Assembly (NCBI GenBank): GCA_004356685.1
Contig: SMWS01000042.1
Coordinates: 1 to 32,774 of the forward strand
Source: Deltaproteobacteria bacterium
GTDB taxonomy: Bacteria > Desulfobacterota_D > UBA1144 > Nemesobacterales > N074bin48
Length of the DNA: 32,774 bases
Direction: 5' to 3'
How positions within the stretch are numbered: position 1 is the stretch's first letter; each line of letters begins with the position of its first letter. Under the pieces are notes generated by a model. That model saw nothing but the letters and a program-made list of their open reading frames with translations, did no database searches and was not told the origin of the DNA. The position numbers and the translations under genes are program-made. Positions 24,217 through 32,459 of the stretch are shown in pieces.

Positions 24217-25104
24217 ATGACATTCCAAAAGCTTTTATTAGAACTGCAAAATTATTGGTCGAAAAAAAACTGTATTCTATGCCAGCCCTATGATATAGAA
24301 AAAGGAGCGGGCACATTCCACCCAGCCACCTTTTTAAGATGCCTTGGCCCTGAACCATGGCAGGTAGCATATGTGGAGCCTTCGAGAAGACCTACTGATG
24401 GGAGATACGGCGATAATCCTAATCGTTTGCAACACTATTATCAATTCCAGGTATTAATGAAACCCTCCCCAGATAACATTCAGGATTTATATTTAGATAG
24501 TCTGAAATATTTGGGCATAAATCCTCTCGAACACGATATACGTTTTGTTGAAGATGACTGGGAATCTCCAACTCTGGGCGCCTGGGGACTTGGATGGGAA
24601 GTATGGCTAGATGGCATGGAAATTACCCAATTTACTTATTTTCAGCAGGCTGGAGGAATAGACCTCGATCCAATCTCTGTAGAGATCACATATGGAACAG
24701 AAAGGATTGCGATGTACATACAGGAAGTGGAAAATGTTTATGACATCGAGTGGTCTAAGGGAATTTCTTATGGTGAAATTCATCACAGGGACGAGGTTGA
24801 ATTTTCAAAATATAATTTTGAGTATTCTAATTTTGAAATGCTTATTGAACAATTTAATAAATTTGAGAAAGAATGTGAAGACTCCATAAAAAATGGGCTG
24901 ACGCTGCCCGCTTACGATTACTGCTTAAAATGTTCTCACGCATTTAATCTGCTTGATGCAAGAGGGGTAATTGGAGTATCCGAAAGAGCAAATTATATTG
25001 GAAGAGTGAGAAATTTAGCCAAAATATGCGCAGAATCTTATTTAGCACAAAGAGAAAAAATGGGGTTTCCTCTCCTGAAGAATAATCCATGGACACAGAT
25101 CTAA
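24217..25104 (+). CDS. glyQ: Glycyl-tRNA synthetase alpha subunit
   Basis: This is the catalytic subunit of the bacterial alpha2beta2 glycyl-tRNA synthetase. Its near-invariant stretches include PYDIEKGAGTFHPATFLRCL, RRPTDGRYGDNPNRLQHYYQ and LGWEVWLDGMEITQFTYFQQ. The class II fold and 295-residue length match the family. The N-terminal start MTFQKLLLELQNYW is the family norm. It overlaps glyS by 16 bases, so translation is coupled and equal subunit amounts are likely. Confidence 0.98.
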   Translation: MTFQKLLLELQNYWSKKNCILCQPYDIEKGAGTFHPATFLRCLGPEPWQVAYVEPSRRPTDGRYGDNPNRLQHYYQFQVLMKPSPDNIQDLYLDSLKYLGINPLEHDIRFVEDDWESPTLGAWGLGWEVWLDGMEITQFTYFQQAGGIDLDPISVEITYGTERIAMYIQEVENVYDIEWSKGISYGEIHHRDEVEFSKYNFEYSNFEMLIEQFNKFEKECEDSIKNGLTLPAYDYCLKCSHAFNLLDARGVIGVSERANYIGRVRNLAKICAESYLAQREKMGFPLLKNNPWTQI

Positions 25105-27212
25105 TACTAGAAATTGGCACTGAAGAAATACCCGCAGGTTTTTTAGCTAATTCTGCTAAAAAGCTAAAAGAAATAACCACCCAGGTTTTATCAGACTCTT
25201 TTATTAGATTTGATAATATTACTGTTTATTACACGCCCAGACGACTTGTTCTCAGAGTAGAGGGTATTGCTGAAAAACAGGATGATATCACCGAGGAATT
25301 TACGGGGCCACCAAAGAGTATAGCTTTTGATAAAGATGGGAATCCAACGAAAGCTGCTTTGGGATTTGCTAAAAAGCAAAACACTGAATTTAAAAATCTT
25401 AAGATAATAGAAAATGAAAAGGGGCAGTTCCTTGGATTTGTAAAAAAAGTTAGGGGCAGAAAGTCCAACCAAATCTTAAAAGAAATAATCCCGGATATAG
25501 TTTTAAAAATCCCTTTCCCCAAATCGATGAGGTGGAGAACAAGCAAGATATCATTTGCAAGACCAATCAGATGGATTCTATGTTTATTTAATAATAAACC
25601 TTTGAAGTTTAAAATTTATAATGTGATGAGCTCAAATAAATCATATGGCCACAGATTTTTAAGTCCTAAGAGCTTTAAAATTGATAGTTGGGAAAGCTAC
25701 GTTTCAAATCTTAAAAAATCTTATGTTGTGCTTAATCAGGAGCAAAGACGGGCAATTATTGAAAAGGAAATTAAAATAAAAGCCGAGGAATTAAACGGTA
25801 CAATTATTGAAGATGAGCAGCTTTTAGAAACTGTAACAAATATAGTCGAGTATCCGGTTGCTCTTACCGGTGAGTTTGAGCAGGAGTATTTGGAAGTCCC
25901 TCCAGAAGTGCTTGTAAGCGTGATGAAGACTCACCAAAAATATTTTCCTGTCTACAAGAAACAAAGAGACAAAGGTGAGCAAATAAATATTAGGTCACTT
26001 GCTGACATTAAAAAGATAAACAGCTTACTGCCTTATTTTGTTTTTATTTCGGGCATAAAAGTAGCTAACCCTAGTACTATAGTTAAAGGAAATGAAAGAG
26101 TAATAAGGGCTAGGTTTAATGATGCCAGGTTTTTCTTGCAAGAAGACACGAAGCAGCATATTGAAAAATATGTTGAAAGACTGAAAACTGTAACCTATTT
26201 ATCTCTAGTTGGAAGCTACTTTGATAAAAAAACAAGGCTTGAAAAAACATCTAAGTATATTGCAAAATGTTTTAATAACATTAATGAAAATGATCTGATA
26301 CGGGCGGCGGCGCTGTGCAAGGCTGATCTAGTGACTCAAATGGTTTTTGAATTTGCCGAGCTTCAGGGAACAATGGGCAAATACTATGCTCTAATTTCTG
26401 GTGAAAAAAACGAAGTGGCAACGGCCATAGAAGAGCATTATATGCCCACCACAAGAGATGGTGAACTGCCAGGCTCTCTTCTTGGCAGCCTCCTGAGCAT
26501 TATAGAAAAAATAGATAATATATGCAGCTGTTTTTACTCTAATCTTATTCCATCAGGAAGTTCAGACCCATATGCCCTGAGAAGACAGGCAATTGGAATA
26601 ATAAGGATTATTATTCATAATAAAATTGATCTAAATATTAGAGAATTAATAAATAACTGGACCAAAAATTCGGATCTGGATTTTCCAGATGACAAAAAAA
26701 ATAACCTACTAAATCAGGTTTTAGGTTTTTTTAGAGAAAGGTTTAGAAACTTGCTTCTTGAAGAATATGATTTTGATTTTGATGTTATTGATGCGGCTTT
26801 GTCGGTTAACTCTGAAAACATTCTAGATTCTCTGAAGATCGTCGAAACAATTACCAGTTATAAACAAAAACAAGATTTCGAATCAGTAACAACTGCTTTT
26901 AAGAGGGTAGTGAATATCACAAAAAACAGTGATACGGGCAATATAGACAAATCACTTTTAGTAGAAAATGCAGAGCGCCAGTTGCACGATAAATTTTTCA
27001 AAACCAAAGATTTAATTCAAAAAGATTTAGAAAACGGAAATTACGAGCAATTATTTACTAAGCTCATTTCGTTAAGAGTTCCTATAGACAATTTTTTCGA
27101 CAGCGTGATGGTAATGGATAAAAATCCACAACTTAAAAAAAATAGGCTATCATTACTTAATGAAATAAAAAGTTTATTTTTTGAAATAGCCGATTTCTCA
27201 AAACTAAATTAA
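25089..27212 (+). CDS. glyS: Glycyl-tRNA synthetase beta subunit
   Basis: The beta subunit binds tRNA-Gly and is needed for aminoacylation. It starts with LILEIGTEEIPAGFLANSAK, the hallmark GTEEIP motif. It continues with YYTPRRLVLRVEGIA, RPIRWILCLF, VMKTHQKYFPVY and the HD-like region (DLVTQMVFEFAELQGTMGKY). A C-terminal anticodon-binding DALR-type region ends near FFDSVMVMDKNP. Its 707 residues are typical. It overlaps glyQ by 16 bases. The 130-base gap after it carries the promoter of the next gene, so the operon probably ends here, although no terminator hairpin is obvious. Confidence 0.97.
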   Translation: MDTDLILEIGTEEIPAGFLANSAKKLKEITTQVLSDSFIRFDNITVYYTPRRLVLRVEGIAEKQDDITEEFTGPPKSIAFDKDGNPTKAALGFAKKQNTEFKNLKIIENEKGQFLGFVKKVRGRKSNQILKEIIPDIVLKIPFPKSMRWRTSKISFARPIRWILCLFNNKPLKFKIYNVMSSNKSYGHRFLSPKSFKIDSWESYVSNLKKSYVVLNQEQRRAIIEKEIKIKAEELNGTIIEDEQLLETVTNIVEYPVALTGEFEQEYLEVPPEVLVSVMKTHQKYFPVYKKQRDKGEQINIRSLADIKKINSLLPYFVFISGIKVANPSTIVKGNERVIRARFNDARFFLQEDTKQHIEKYVERLKTVTYLSLVGSYFDKKTRLEKTSKYIAKCFNNINENDLIRAAALCKADLVTQMVFEFAELQGTMGKYYALISGEKNEVATAIEEHYMPTTRDGELPGSLLGSLLSIIEKIDNICSCFYSNLIPSGSSDPYALRRQAIGIIRIIIHNKIDLNIRELINNWTKNSDLDFPDDKKNNLLNQVLGFFRERFRNLLLEEYDFDFDVIDAALSVNSENILDSLKIVETITSYKQKQDFESVTTAFKRVVNITKNSDTGNIDKSLLVENAERQLHDKFFKTKDLIQKDLENGNYEQLFTKLISLRVPIDNFFDSVMVMDKNPQLKKNRLSLLNEIKSLFFEIADFSKLN

Positions 27213-27271
27213 AAATATGTATTAATATTTTTATCATTTATCTTATTTTGAGAATTTAAATTATATTTTTA

Positions 27272-27300
27272 TTGATAAGAAATACCTATTTATGTAATAT
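27272..27300 (+). promoter_or_regulatory. Sigma-70 promoter for the AAA+/VWA genes
   Basis: TTGATA (27272-27277) and TAATAT (27295-27300) are separated by 17 bases. The predicted start near 27307 gives a leader of about 36 bases. That leader holds a GGAGG Shine-Dalgarno (27326-27330), part of which can pair with CTCC at 27333-27336 in a small hairpin. Confidence 0.6.
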
Positions 27301-27342
27301 CTATAATTAACATTACTAATTTTCTGGAGGCACTCCTACACA

Positions 27343-28299
27343 ATGAGTACTACTAATCCATATGTAGCTTTAAAAGAAGAGATGGATAACTTGGTGATTG
27401 GACATGAGGATGTAAAAATGTCTTTACTTCTCGGCATAATTTCCAGAGAACATGTTTATATTGAGGGCCCCCCTGGAACTGCTAAAACAATGCTTTCTGA
27501 AATAATTTCCGGTGCTGCTCAGCTGCAGTTTTTCTTCTATCAGTTGCACAGAGATACAAGGTTATCAGAACTGATTGGCGATTTAGTAATATCTAAAGAA
27601 ACCACCGATGAAGGTGAAATAATAAAGCAAAAAATCGTAAAAGGGGGAATTCTTACAGCTGAAATATGCTTATTGGACGATATTTCAAGAGCACCCGGTG
27701 AATCACTAAATGTACTTTTACGCATATTAAATGAGAGAAAATTCTTTAAAGAATCTATACCTCTTTTAACAGCCATAGCTACCAGTAACCCAACAGCCGA
27801 TGAATATTATAATGAACCTTTAGACCCTGCAAACCTGGATAGATTTATTTTACAGATAAATGCTAAAGGGCTTTCCTATGGAAGAAAATGGGATCAGGCT
27901 TCAGAAGTAATAAAGTTATATTCTAAAAATCCAGACAGGCACGAAATTCCGAAAAGAGTAACCAGAGAATTGCTGGATACTTATTATAAAAAACTTAATT
28001 CAGTTAAAATTCCAAAAGAGATACAGGATCTATTAAAGAATTTTGTAATTACATTAATTGAAAAATATGGCTTAAATGAAACTAATTCACTTATTTCTGA
28101 TAGAACCTTCTTTGTAAAATCTTTAAAGATAATCAGATCTTACGCCCTGCTCCATGACAGGAAAAGTTGTATTCCAGAAGACCTTAAAGCTCTTAGATAT
28201 ATGACTGCTTTCAGACTTCCAGAAGAAGTTTATGCCAAGATAGACGAGATAATAGAAGAAGTAATAAGTCAAAAAAAAAAACCCAAGAAGAGCAGTTAG
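27343..28299 (+). CDS. MoxR-type AAA+ ATPase, probably the front half of an AAA-linker-VWA protein
   Basis: This AAA+ chaperone-like ATPase of the MoxR group has Walker A EGPPGTAKTML at residues 41-51, sensor 1 in IATSNPT and the DRF arginine-finger region in NLDRFIL. The Walker B element reads ICLLDDISRAP: the second acidic residue, normally Glu (DE), is Asp here (D112-D113), which may slow hydrolysis. MoxR proteins work with VWA proteins in assembling or activating complexes, and the next frame encodes a VWA protein. As written the frame ends at 28299 with SQKKKPKKSS. Its last codons run through 11 consecutive A (28271-28281), where a shift by one base joins it to the VWA frame as a 711-residue protein. 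A GGAGG lies about 12 bases before the start. Confidence 0.88.
   Translation: MSTTNPYVALKEEMDNLVIGHEDVKMSLLLGIISREHVYIEGPPGTAKTMLSEIISGAAQLQFFFYQLHRDTRLSELIGDLVISKETTDEGEIIKQKIVKGGILTAEICLLDDISRAPGESLNVLLRILNERKFFKESIPLLTAIATSNPTADEYYNEPLDPANLDRFILQINAKGLSYGRKWDQASEVIKLYSKNPDRHEIPKRVTRELLDTYYKKLNSVKIPKEIQDLLKNFVITLIEKYGLNETNSLISDRTFFVKSLKIIRSYALLHDRKSCIPEDLKALRYMTAFRLPEEVYAKIDEIIEEVISQKKKPKKSS
28271..28281 (+). other. Run of 11 A at the AAA+/VWA frame junction (probable slippage or frameshift site)
   Basis: Eleven uninterrupted A follow a C. The AAA+ frame reads CAA AAA AAA AAA CCC and stops 15 bases later. A shift of -1, or one extra A in the transcript, reads into the long open VWA frame (ACC CAA GAA GAG). 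Runs of nine or more A are known sites of RNA-polymerase slippage, and A-AAA-AAA is a known -1 ribosomal slippery string. Confidence 0.6.
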
Positions 28300-29477
28300 A
28301 TAATTTCGATAATAATTTCGAGTCTCAGATAGAAAATGAGGCAAGCGCCGAAGAAAAAGAAAATCAGGAATTATCTTCTGATGAGGCCGAAAAGGAAACT
28401 GATGAGCAACTTCGGGAAGCTCAAAAAACTTTCTTCGAGGCTTTAAAAGAACTCAAAGATAATATTGAGCAAGATCCAGGTTTACCCCCCCCAGATCAAA
28501 AATTCCCCAGTGTCCCTGATGGAAGAGCCGTAGAGAGTGGACAAGACGAAGATAGTGATAAATTATCCCCAGAAGCAGTTTATCCGAGTAAATCAAGTGA
28601 CCCAGGAGATGAAGATGAATACTGGGCAGGCGGGAAAAGAAATATAAATAGTGCGGATAATATCAAATCAATCATGAAAGTTCTTGAGGGAAATTTTCAA
28701 AGAAGTATTGCCTTACAGGCCGCCCATCCCGGAGGACAGCCAAGGAAATGGAAAAGAATGACCCATTTTGATGAATTAGAGGATATAGATCCATTTGAAG
28801 CTGTATTTTGGTGTTCATATACATCGCCCAGTTTACCGAGAGTTCACAAAAGGGAAAAAGATGTAATGGGTGGAGAAATTGCTATTCTAAGAGATGTGAG
28901 CACTTCTATGATGGGAGTTTATAGTGAATGGTCATCTTCGGTAGTAAAAGGAGTAATAGAGCTGGCAAGAACAAAAAACATGAAGGTTGGATATATCGAA
29001 TTCAACCATAAATCCTTTAAGCACTTAAGAAATAATAAATTCTTTTCAAGGGACTATAATTGGATGCTTGAAAGTGCAACTGCTACTGACTGCTCCGGAA
29101 ATACAAACTACGAAGACGCATTTAAGGATGCGTTGGCCGAATTTAAAGGAAGGGGTCTTAGAAATAAACATATATTATTCATAACTGACGGGATACCAAC
29201 CTCAGGAGATTGCGAAGTAATAGAACAAAGAAAGAAGGCTAAAAAACTAGGAGTCTGCATTCATTCAATATTTATAGGATTGAAAAATTTTCCAAGCATT
29301 CTGGATAAGATTTCCACCGAAACTCAAGGAACACAGTTTATTGCTTCTAGGAAAAACGACGGGTTCATAAGAATTCAGAGAAAAGACAAAAAATTTACTT
29401 TACCTAACATCGACAAACCGCATGTAGATCCTTTTGCTCAGGCATTTGTTCTCGCGTCTGGTGGGTCTAAACATTAA
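28281..29477 (+). CDS. Acidic linker plus VWA (von Willebrand A) domain protein lacking its own start codon
   Basis: The frame is open from 28197. From 28281 it encodes an acidic, proline-containing linker (for example FDNNFESQIENEASAEEKE and LPPPDQKFPSVPDGRAVES), then YWAGGKRN, then the VWA domain. The first ATG is at 28674, without a Shine-Dalgarno, and no ATG, GTG or TTG lies in frame before it. Counting from that ATG, the MIDAS residues are complete: DVSTS (D74, S76, S78), T144 in GNTNYED and D172 in ITDGIPT. VWA domains bind metal and partner proteins and are regular companions of MoxR ATPases. An AAA, acidic linker, VWA layout is that of magnesium-chelatase D subunits, though this is not one by sequence. 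The linker also contains a run of eight C (28485-28492). Internal initiation at 28674 remains possible. Confidence 0.8.
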   Translation, partial: TQEEQLDNFDNNFESQIENEASAEEKENQELSSDEAEKETDEQLREAQKTFFEALKELKDNIEQDPGLPPPDQKFPSVPDGRAVESGQDEDSDKLSPEAVYPSKSSDPGDEDEYWAGGKRNINSADNIKSIMKVLEGNFQRSIALQAAHPGGQPRKWKRMTHFDELEDIDPFEAVFWCSYTSPSLPRVHKREKDVMGGEIAILRDVSTSMMGVYSEWSSSVVKGVIELARTKNMKVGYIEFNHKSFKHLRNNKFFSRDYNWMLESATATDCSGNTNYEDAFKDALAEFKGRGLRNKHILFITDGIPTSGDCEVIEQRKKAKKLGVCIHSIFIGLKNFPSILDKISTETQGTQFIASRKNDGFIRIQRKDKKFTLPNIDKPHVDPFAQAFVLASGGSKH

Positions 29478-30499
29478 TCTCGGGATTTTTTTATCTGGTA
29501 TTTATATACAGCCATTCTATGCTCGTTATAATCTTTTGAAAAATAATGGCTTCCATTTCCCATGGAAACAAAGTATAGAAATTTAGTCTCATTGGGGTTT
29601 ATAGCTGCATGCAAAGATGCCTTACCAGGATTAGATATAGGAGTAGGCGGTAGTCCTGGGATCATATAAGTATTGTATTCAGTAAAAAGCTCCATGTCTC
29701 TCTTCCTAATATTTCCATCGAAACTATCTCCCAAGCCATAAATAATTGTAGGATCACTATCGAGCTTCATTCCAATCCTAAGTCTATTGTGAAATACAGA
29801 TGAGATTTGTGCAAGTTCGCTTTTCGATCCGGTTTCTTTTTCTATAATCGAGGCAAGCTTTATAATTTCATAGTCACTGCGCTTGTTTTCGATAGGGTAT
29901 TGTGATTTTAATTCACCGAAAACTTTTTTAAACATTCCAACCATTATTCTTGTAAACTCTTCGGGTTCGATGTCTTTCCAATAGTTGTATGTTTCTGGAA
30001 ATAAAAACCCTTCAAATGAATTAACTTCATTTCCTAATAACTCATTTTTAAAATTCTGATCCTCTAACACACTCAGGAACTGGCTTTCAGGAAATAAATT
30101 ATTTTTTTCAAATATCCCGGCAATTTGCTTTACAGTTAAACCTTCTGGAATCGTAACCTTTCTTAACTTCACCTCACCTCTTAAAAGCTTATCGGTTACT
30201 TCTTTAATTGTGATGTTTTTGGAAAACTCATATTCCCCTGCCTTCAGACTGCTCTGCAGCTTGTTAAATACCACGTAGAGAATAAACAACTTGTCGTTTA
30301 ATATGACTTTGTTTTCCTGCAGCTTTTTAGAAATTTCTTTAACACTTTCGCCCTTTTTAATCTCAACTATTTTGAGCTCAGAATTAAAAACAAACTTTTG
30401 AGTATAGTAATTAAACAAATAGAACGCGGATGTAAAAACAATAGCCGACAGGATTAATAAAAAAAAAATTATTGATCGAAATCTCATATCTAAATGCAA
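29474..30499 (-). CDS. mltG: Endolytic murein transglycosylase (YceG-like)
   Basis: MltG cleaves nascent peptidoglycan strands at the membrane and sets glycan length. One N-terminal membrane helix (about residues 9-29) anchors a periplasmic domain. A LysM-like region (VEIKKGESVKEISKKLQENK) is followed by the YceG catalytic domain with E220 in LASIIEKETG. EGFLFPETYNY, VFHNRLRIGMKLDSDPTIIY and GLPPTPISNPG are diagnostic. Length is 341. The start may be 30499 or the ATG at 30487 (MRFRSII). It follows proB by 12 bases. Its stop overlaps the convergent VWA stop, the two sharing TTAA. Confidence 0.95.
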   Translation of the reverse strand: MHLDMRFRSIIFFLLILSAIVFTSAFYLFNYYTQKFVFNSELKIVEIKKGESVKEISKKLQENKVILNDKLFILYVVFNKLQSSLKAGEYEFSKNITIKEVTDKLLRGEVKLRKVTIPEGLTVKQIAGIFEKNNLFPESQFLSVLEDQNFKNELLGNEVNSFEGFLFPETYNYWKDIEPEEFTRIMVGMFKKVFGELKSQYPIENKRSDYEIIKLASIIEKETGSKSELAQISSVFHNRLRIGMKLDSDPTIIYGLGDSFDGNIRKRDMELFTEYNTYMIPGLPPTPISNPGKASLHAAINPNETKFLYFVSMGNGSHYFSKDYNEHRMAVYKYQIKKSRD

Positions 30500-30511
30500 C
30501 CTAAGAAAAAT

Positions 30512-31645
30512 TTAAAGAACAACTAAGTCATCTCTGTTAATAATTTCATCGCTGTACTTGTATCCAAGAATTTTTTGTATATTAGAAGTTTTTTGACCAG
30601 CTAACTTTTTTATATCCGAAGCGCTGTATGAAGTTAAACCCCTCGCGACTTCATTCCCATCTCCGTCAACACACAAAACTAATTCTCCTATATCAAAATC
30701 TCCTTCTACACTTTTTATTCCTGATGGCAAAAGGCTTTTCCCAGAGTCTGTAATGGCTTTTTTTGCTCCATCATCTATAGATATTTTCCCCATTGGTTTA
30801 AGTGCATAAGCAATCCAGTGTTTTCTGCCGGTTAGCTTTTCTAAAGACGGCAAAAAGAATGTGCCGATATCTTGACCATCAAAAATTCCAGAAATATTGG
30901 ACGGGATTTTCCCGTTTGCAATTATTGTAGGCACGCCAAAAGCAGCTGCACTTTTTACAGCCTGAATTTTTGTTACCATTCCGCCGGTTGTGGTTTTGCC
31001 ATAAGTCTTACCTGCATATTTTTCTATATCACCATTTACTTCTTTTATTAAACTAAGAAGCCGGGCGTCCTTATTTTTATTTGGATCACCGCTGAAAAGT
31101 CCGTCTATATTTGTTAATAAAATAAGCAGATCACCTTCTATCAGACTTATGACAAGAGCAGCGAGGTTATCATTATCACCGACCATTATCTCTTCATTTG
31201 CAACTGCATCGTTTTCATTTATAACCGGAATAATCCCCATTTTCAGAAGCTTAAAAACCGTTTTCCTTGCTGTAATGAATCTTTTTCTATCAGAAAAACC
31301 TGCATGGGTAAGAAGTACCTGTGCCGTTAATTGTCCATTTTTTGAAAAGGAATTTTCGTATATGCCCATAAGTGTGTTTTGACCACATGCTGCCAAAGCC
31401 TGCTTCATCACAATATCATCAGGTTTTTTATCGATATTCAGTTTTTTCATTCCTGCGGCAATTGCTCCCGAAGATACAAGAACAACCTCTAAGCCAGAGG
31501 TTTTAATCTTAGATATTTCTGCAGCAATTAAGTCGAAGATCCCCTCATTTATCTCGCCATGCTCGTTTGTAAGAACACTGCTGCCAATTTTTATGACTAC
31601 CCTTTTTACTTTTCTTAAATAAGATTTTCTATCTGTATTGTCCAT
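30512..31645 (-). CDS. proB: Glutamate 5-kinase with C-terminal PUA domain
   Basis: ProB phosphorylates glutamate in the first step of proline synthesis. The amino-acid kinase domain (residues about 10-265) has VVIKIGSSVLT, VVLVSSGAIAAGM, INENDAVANEEIMVGDNDNL and a GTGGM-like YGKTTTGGMVTKIQAVKSAA. A PUA domain fills about 285-370 (EVARGLTSYSASDIKKLAG). The 377-residue length is normal. Usually proB sits with proA or obg; here mltG follows after 12 bases. It is divergent from the tRNA-Gly gene. A TATAAT-like hexamer (31679-31684, minus) may be its -10, without a clear -35. Confidence 0.96.
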   Translation of the reverse strand: MDNTDRKSYLRKVKRVVIKIGSSVLTNEHGEINEGIFDLIAAEISKIKTSGLEVVLVSSGAIAAGMKKLNIDKKPDDIVMKQALAACGQNTLMGIYENSFSKNGQLTAQVLLTHAGFSDRKRFITARKTVFKLLKMGIIPVINENDAVANEEIMVGDNDNLAALVISLIEGDLLILLTNIDGLFSGDPNKNKDARLLSLIKEVNGDIEKYAGKTYGKTTTGGMVTKIQAVKSAAAFGVPTIIANGKIPSNISGIFDGQDIGTFFLPSLEKLTGRKHWIAYALKPMGKISIDDGAKKAITDSGKSLLPSGIKSVEGDFDIGELVLCVDGDGNEVARGLTSYSASDIKKLAGQKTSNIQKILGYKYSDEIINRDDLVVL

Positions 31646-31719
31646 TTATTACGTATTCCTATGGTTAATTATGAGACAATTATATTAAATTTATATAGAT
31701 TATGGTGAAAAATCTAAGC

Positions 31720-31748
31720 TTGACAAGACAAATCAGTCTGGCTATCTT
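31720..31748 (+). promoter_or_regulatory. Sigma-70 promoter of tRNA-Gly
   Basis: A perfect TTGACA (31720-31725) and TATCTT (31743-31748) are spaced by exactly 17 bases. The predicted start near 31755 lies about five bases before the mature tRNA. Confidence 0.8.
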
Positions 31749-31759
31749 TAAAGCTCTCT

Positions 31760-31836
31760 GCGGGAATAGCTCAGTTGGCTAGAGCGTCTGCTTGCCAAGC
31801 AGAAGGTCGCGGGTTCGAATCCCGTTTCCCGCTCCA
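31760..31836 (+). tRNA. tRNA-Gly, anticodon GCC, with encoded CCA
   Basis: A complete cloverleaf can be drawn. The acceptor stem is GCGGGAA/TTCCCGC and the D stem GCTC/GAGC. The anticodon stem TCTGC/GCAGA encloses loop TTGCCAA with GCC at 31794-31796. The T arm has the usual TTCGAAT loop. The discriminator is T33-equivalent at 31833, followed by a genomic CCA (31834-31836). A run of eight T (31838-31845) follows directly and may help transcription end. Its own promoter lies upstream, so it is probably a single-gene unit. Confidence 0.97.
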
Positions 31837-31852
31837 ATTTTTTTTCCCCTAA

Positions 31853-32458
31853 TTATTGTTCAATTAAAACAAATCCATCTTCTGATTCGACTTTTTTAAT
31901 CCAATTATTTACAAATTCATATTTACTTAGGTCCATCCCGCCCTCGTACGAGAGCATTACATAGGGAAAACAAGCCATATCGGCAACTGAATAATCACCC
32001 GCAAGAAATACGTTATTACTTAGATGGTTATTTAGAATAGACAGCGTCTGCCCGCCCTGAGCTTGCAGCTTTTGCAGGTCTTCTTTTCTATATTGCCCTT
32101 CTCCTAAAAACTTCTTGTAATATCTAGCAACCGCCAGATTAGGATCGACTGAAGTTTTGCCAAAAATAAGCCACTGCATTATAAGACCATACTTTTTGGG
32201 GTCTTGAGAAAGGTACTTATTAGCTGAGTGTTTATTTGCAAGATATAGAAGTATCGCATTTGATTCCCAAAGAACAAACCCATCATCATCTAATACAGGT
32301 ATTTTTTGATTAGGATTTGTTTTTGTAAACAAATCAGTCTTATGTTCACCCTTAAATATGTCTATTTTTACTCTGTCATATTCAATTCCTAAATGACTAA
32401 GTAACAGTCTTACTTTATAACAGTTTCCGGAGAGTGGGTGGTCGTATAGTTTAATCAT
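31853..32458 (-). CDS. Glutathione S-transferase family protein
   Basis: The N-terminal thioredoxin-fold domain has YDHPLSGNCYKVRLLLSHLG with a probable catalytic Ser/Cys region (SGNC). The cis-proline is in NQKIPVLDDDG and the glutathione-binding ESNAI follows. The all-helical C-terminal domain ends in VFLAGDYSVADMACFPYV, with the N-capping box S-x-A-D. I start at the ATG at 32458, one base after the upstream stop. This places the first strand (MIKLYDHP) at the usual position; a longer frame to 32506 would overlap the upstream gene. The protein is then about 201 residues, normal for the family. The substrate is unknown. Confidence 0.88.
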   Translation of the reverse strand: MIKLYDHPLSGNCYKVRLLLSHLGIEYDRVKIDIFKGEHKTDLFTKTNPNQKIPVLDDDGFVLWESNAILLYLANKHSANKYLSQDPKKYGLIMQWLIFGKTSVDPNLAVARYYKKFLGEGQYRKEDLQKLQAQGGQTLSILNNHLSNNVFLAGDYSVADMACFPYVMLSYEGGMDLSKYEFVNNWIKKVESEDGFVLIEQ

Positions 32459-32459
32459 A

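Noticed and set aside
30460..30469. Run of ten A in the N-terminal region of mltG
   Set aside because: It lies in a membrane helix coded by TTT and TTA codons. The frame continues normally on both sides, so no slippage role is implied. It also shows that A runs near this length occur by chance here.
31679..31684. TATAAT on the minus strand ahead of proB as a full promoter
   Set aside because: No -35 hexamer is seen at 16-18 bases, so it is mentioned only under proB.
24217..31836. Functional link between glyQ/glyS and the nearby tRNA-Gly
   Set aside because: They are over 4 kb apart with unrelated genes and a separate promoter between; proximity is probably chance.
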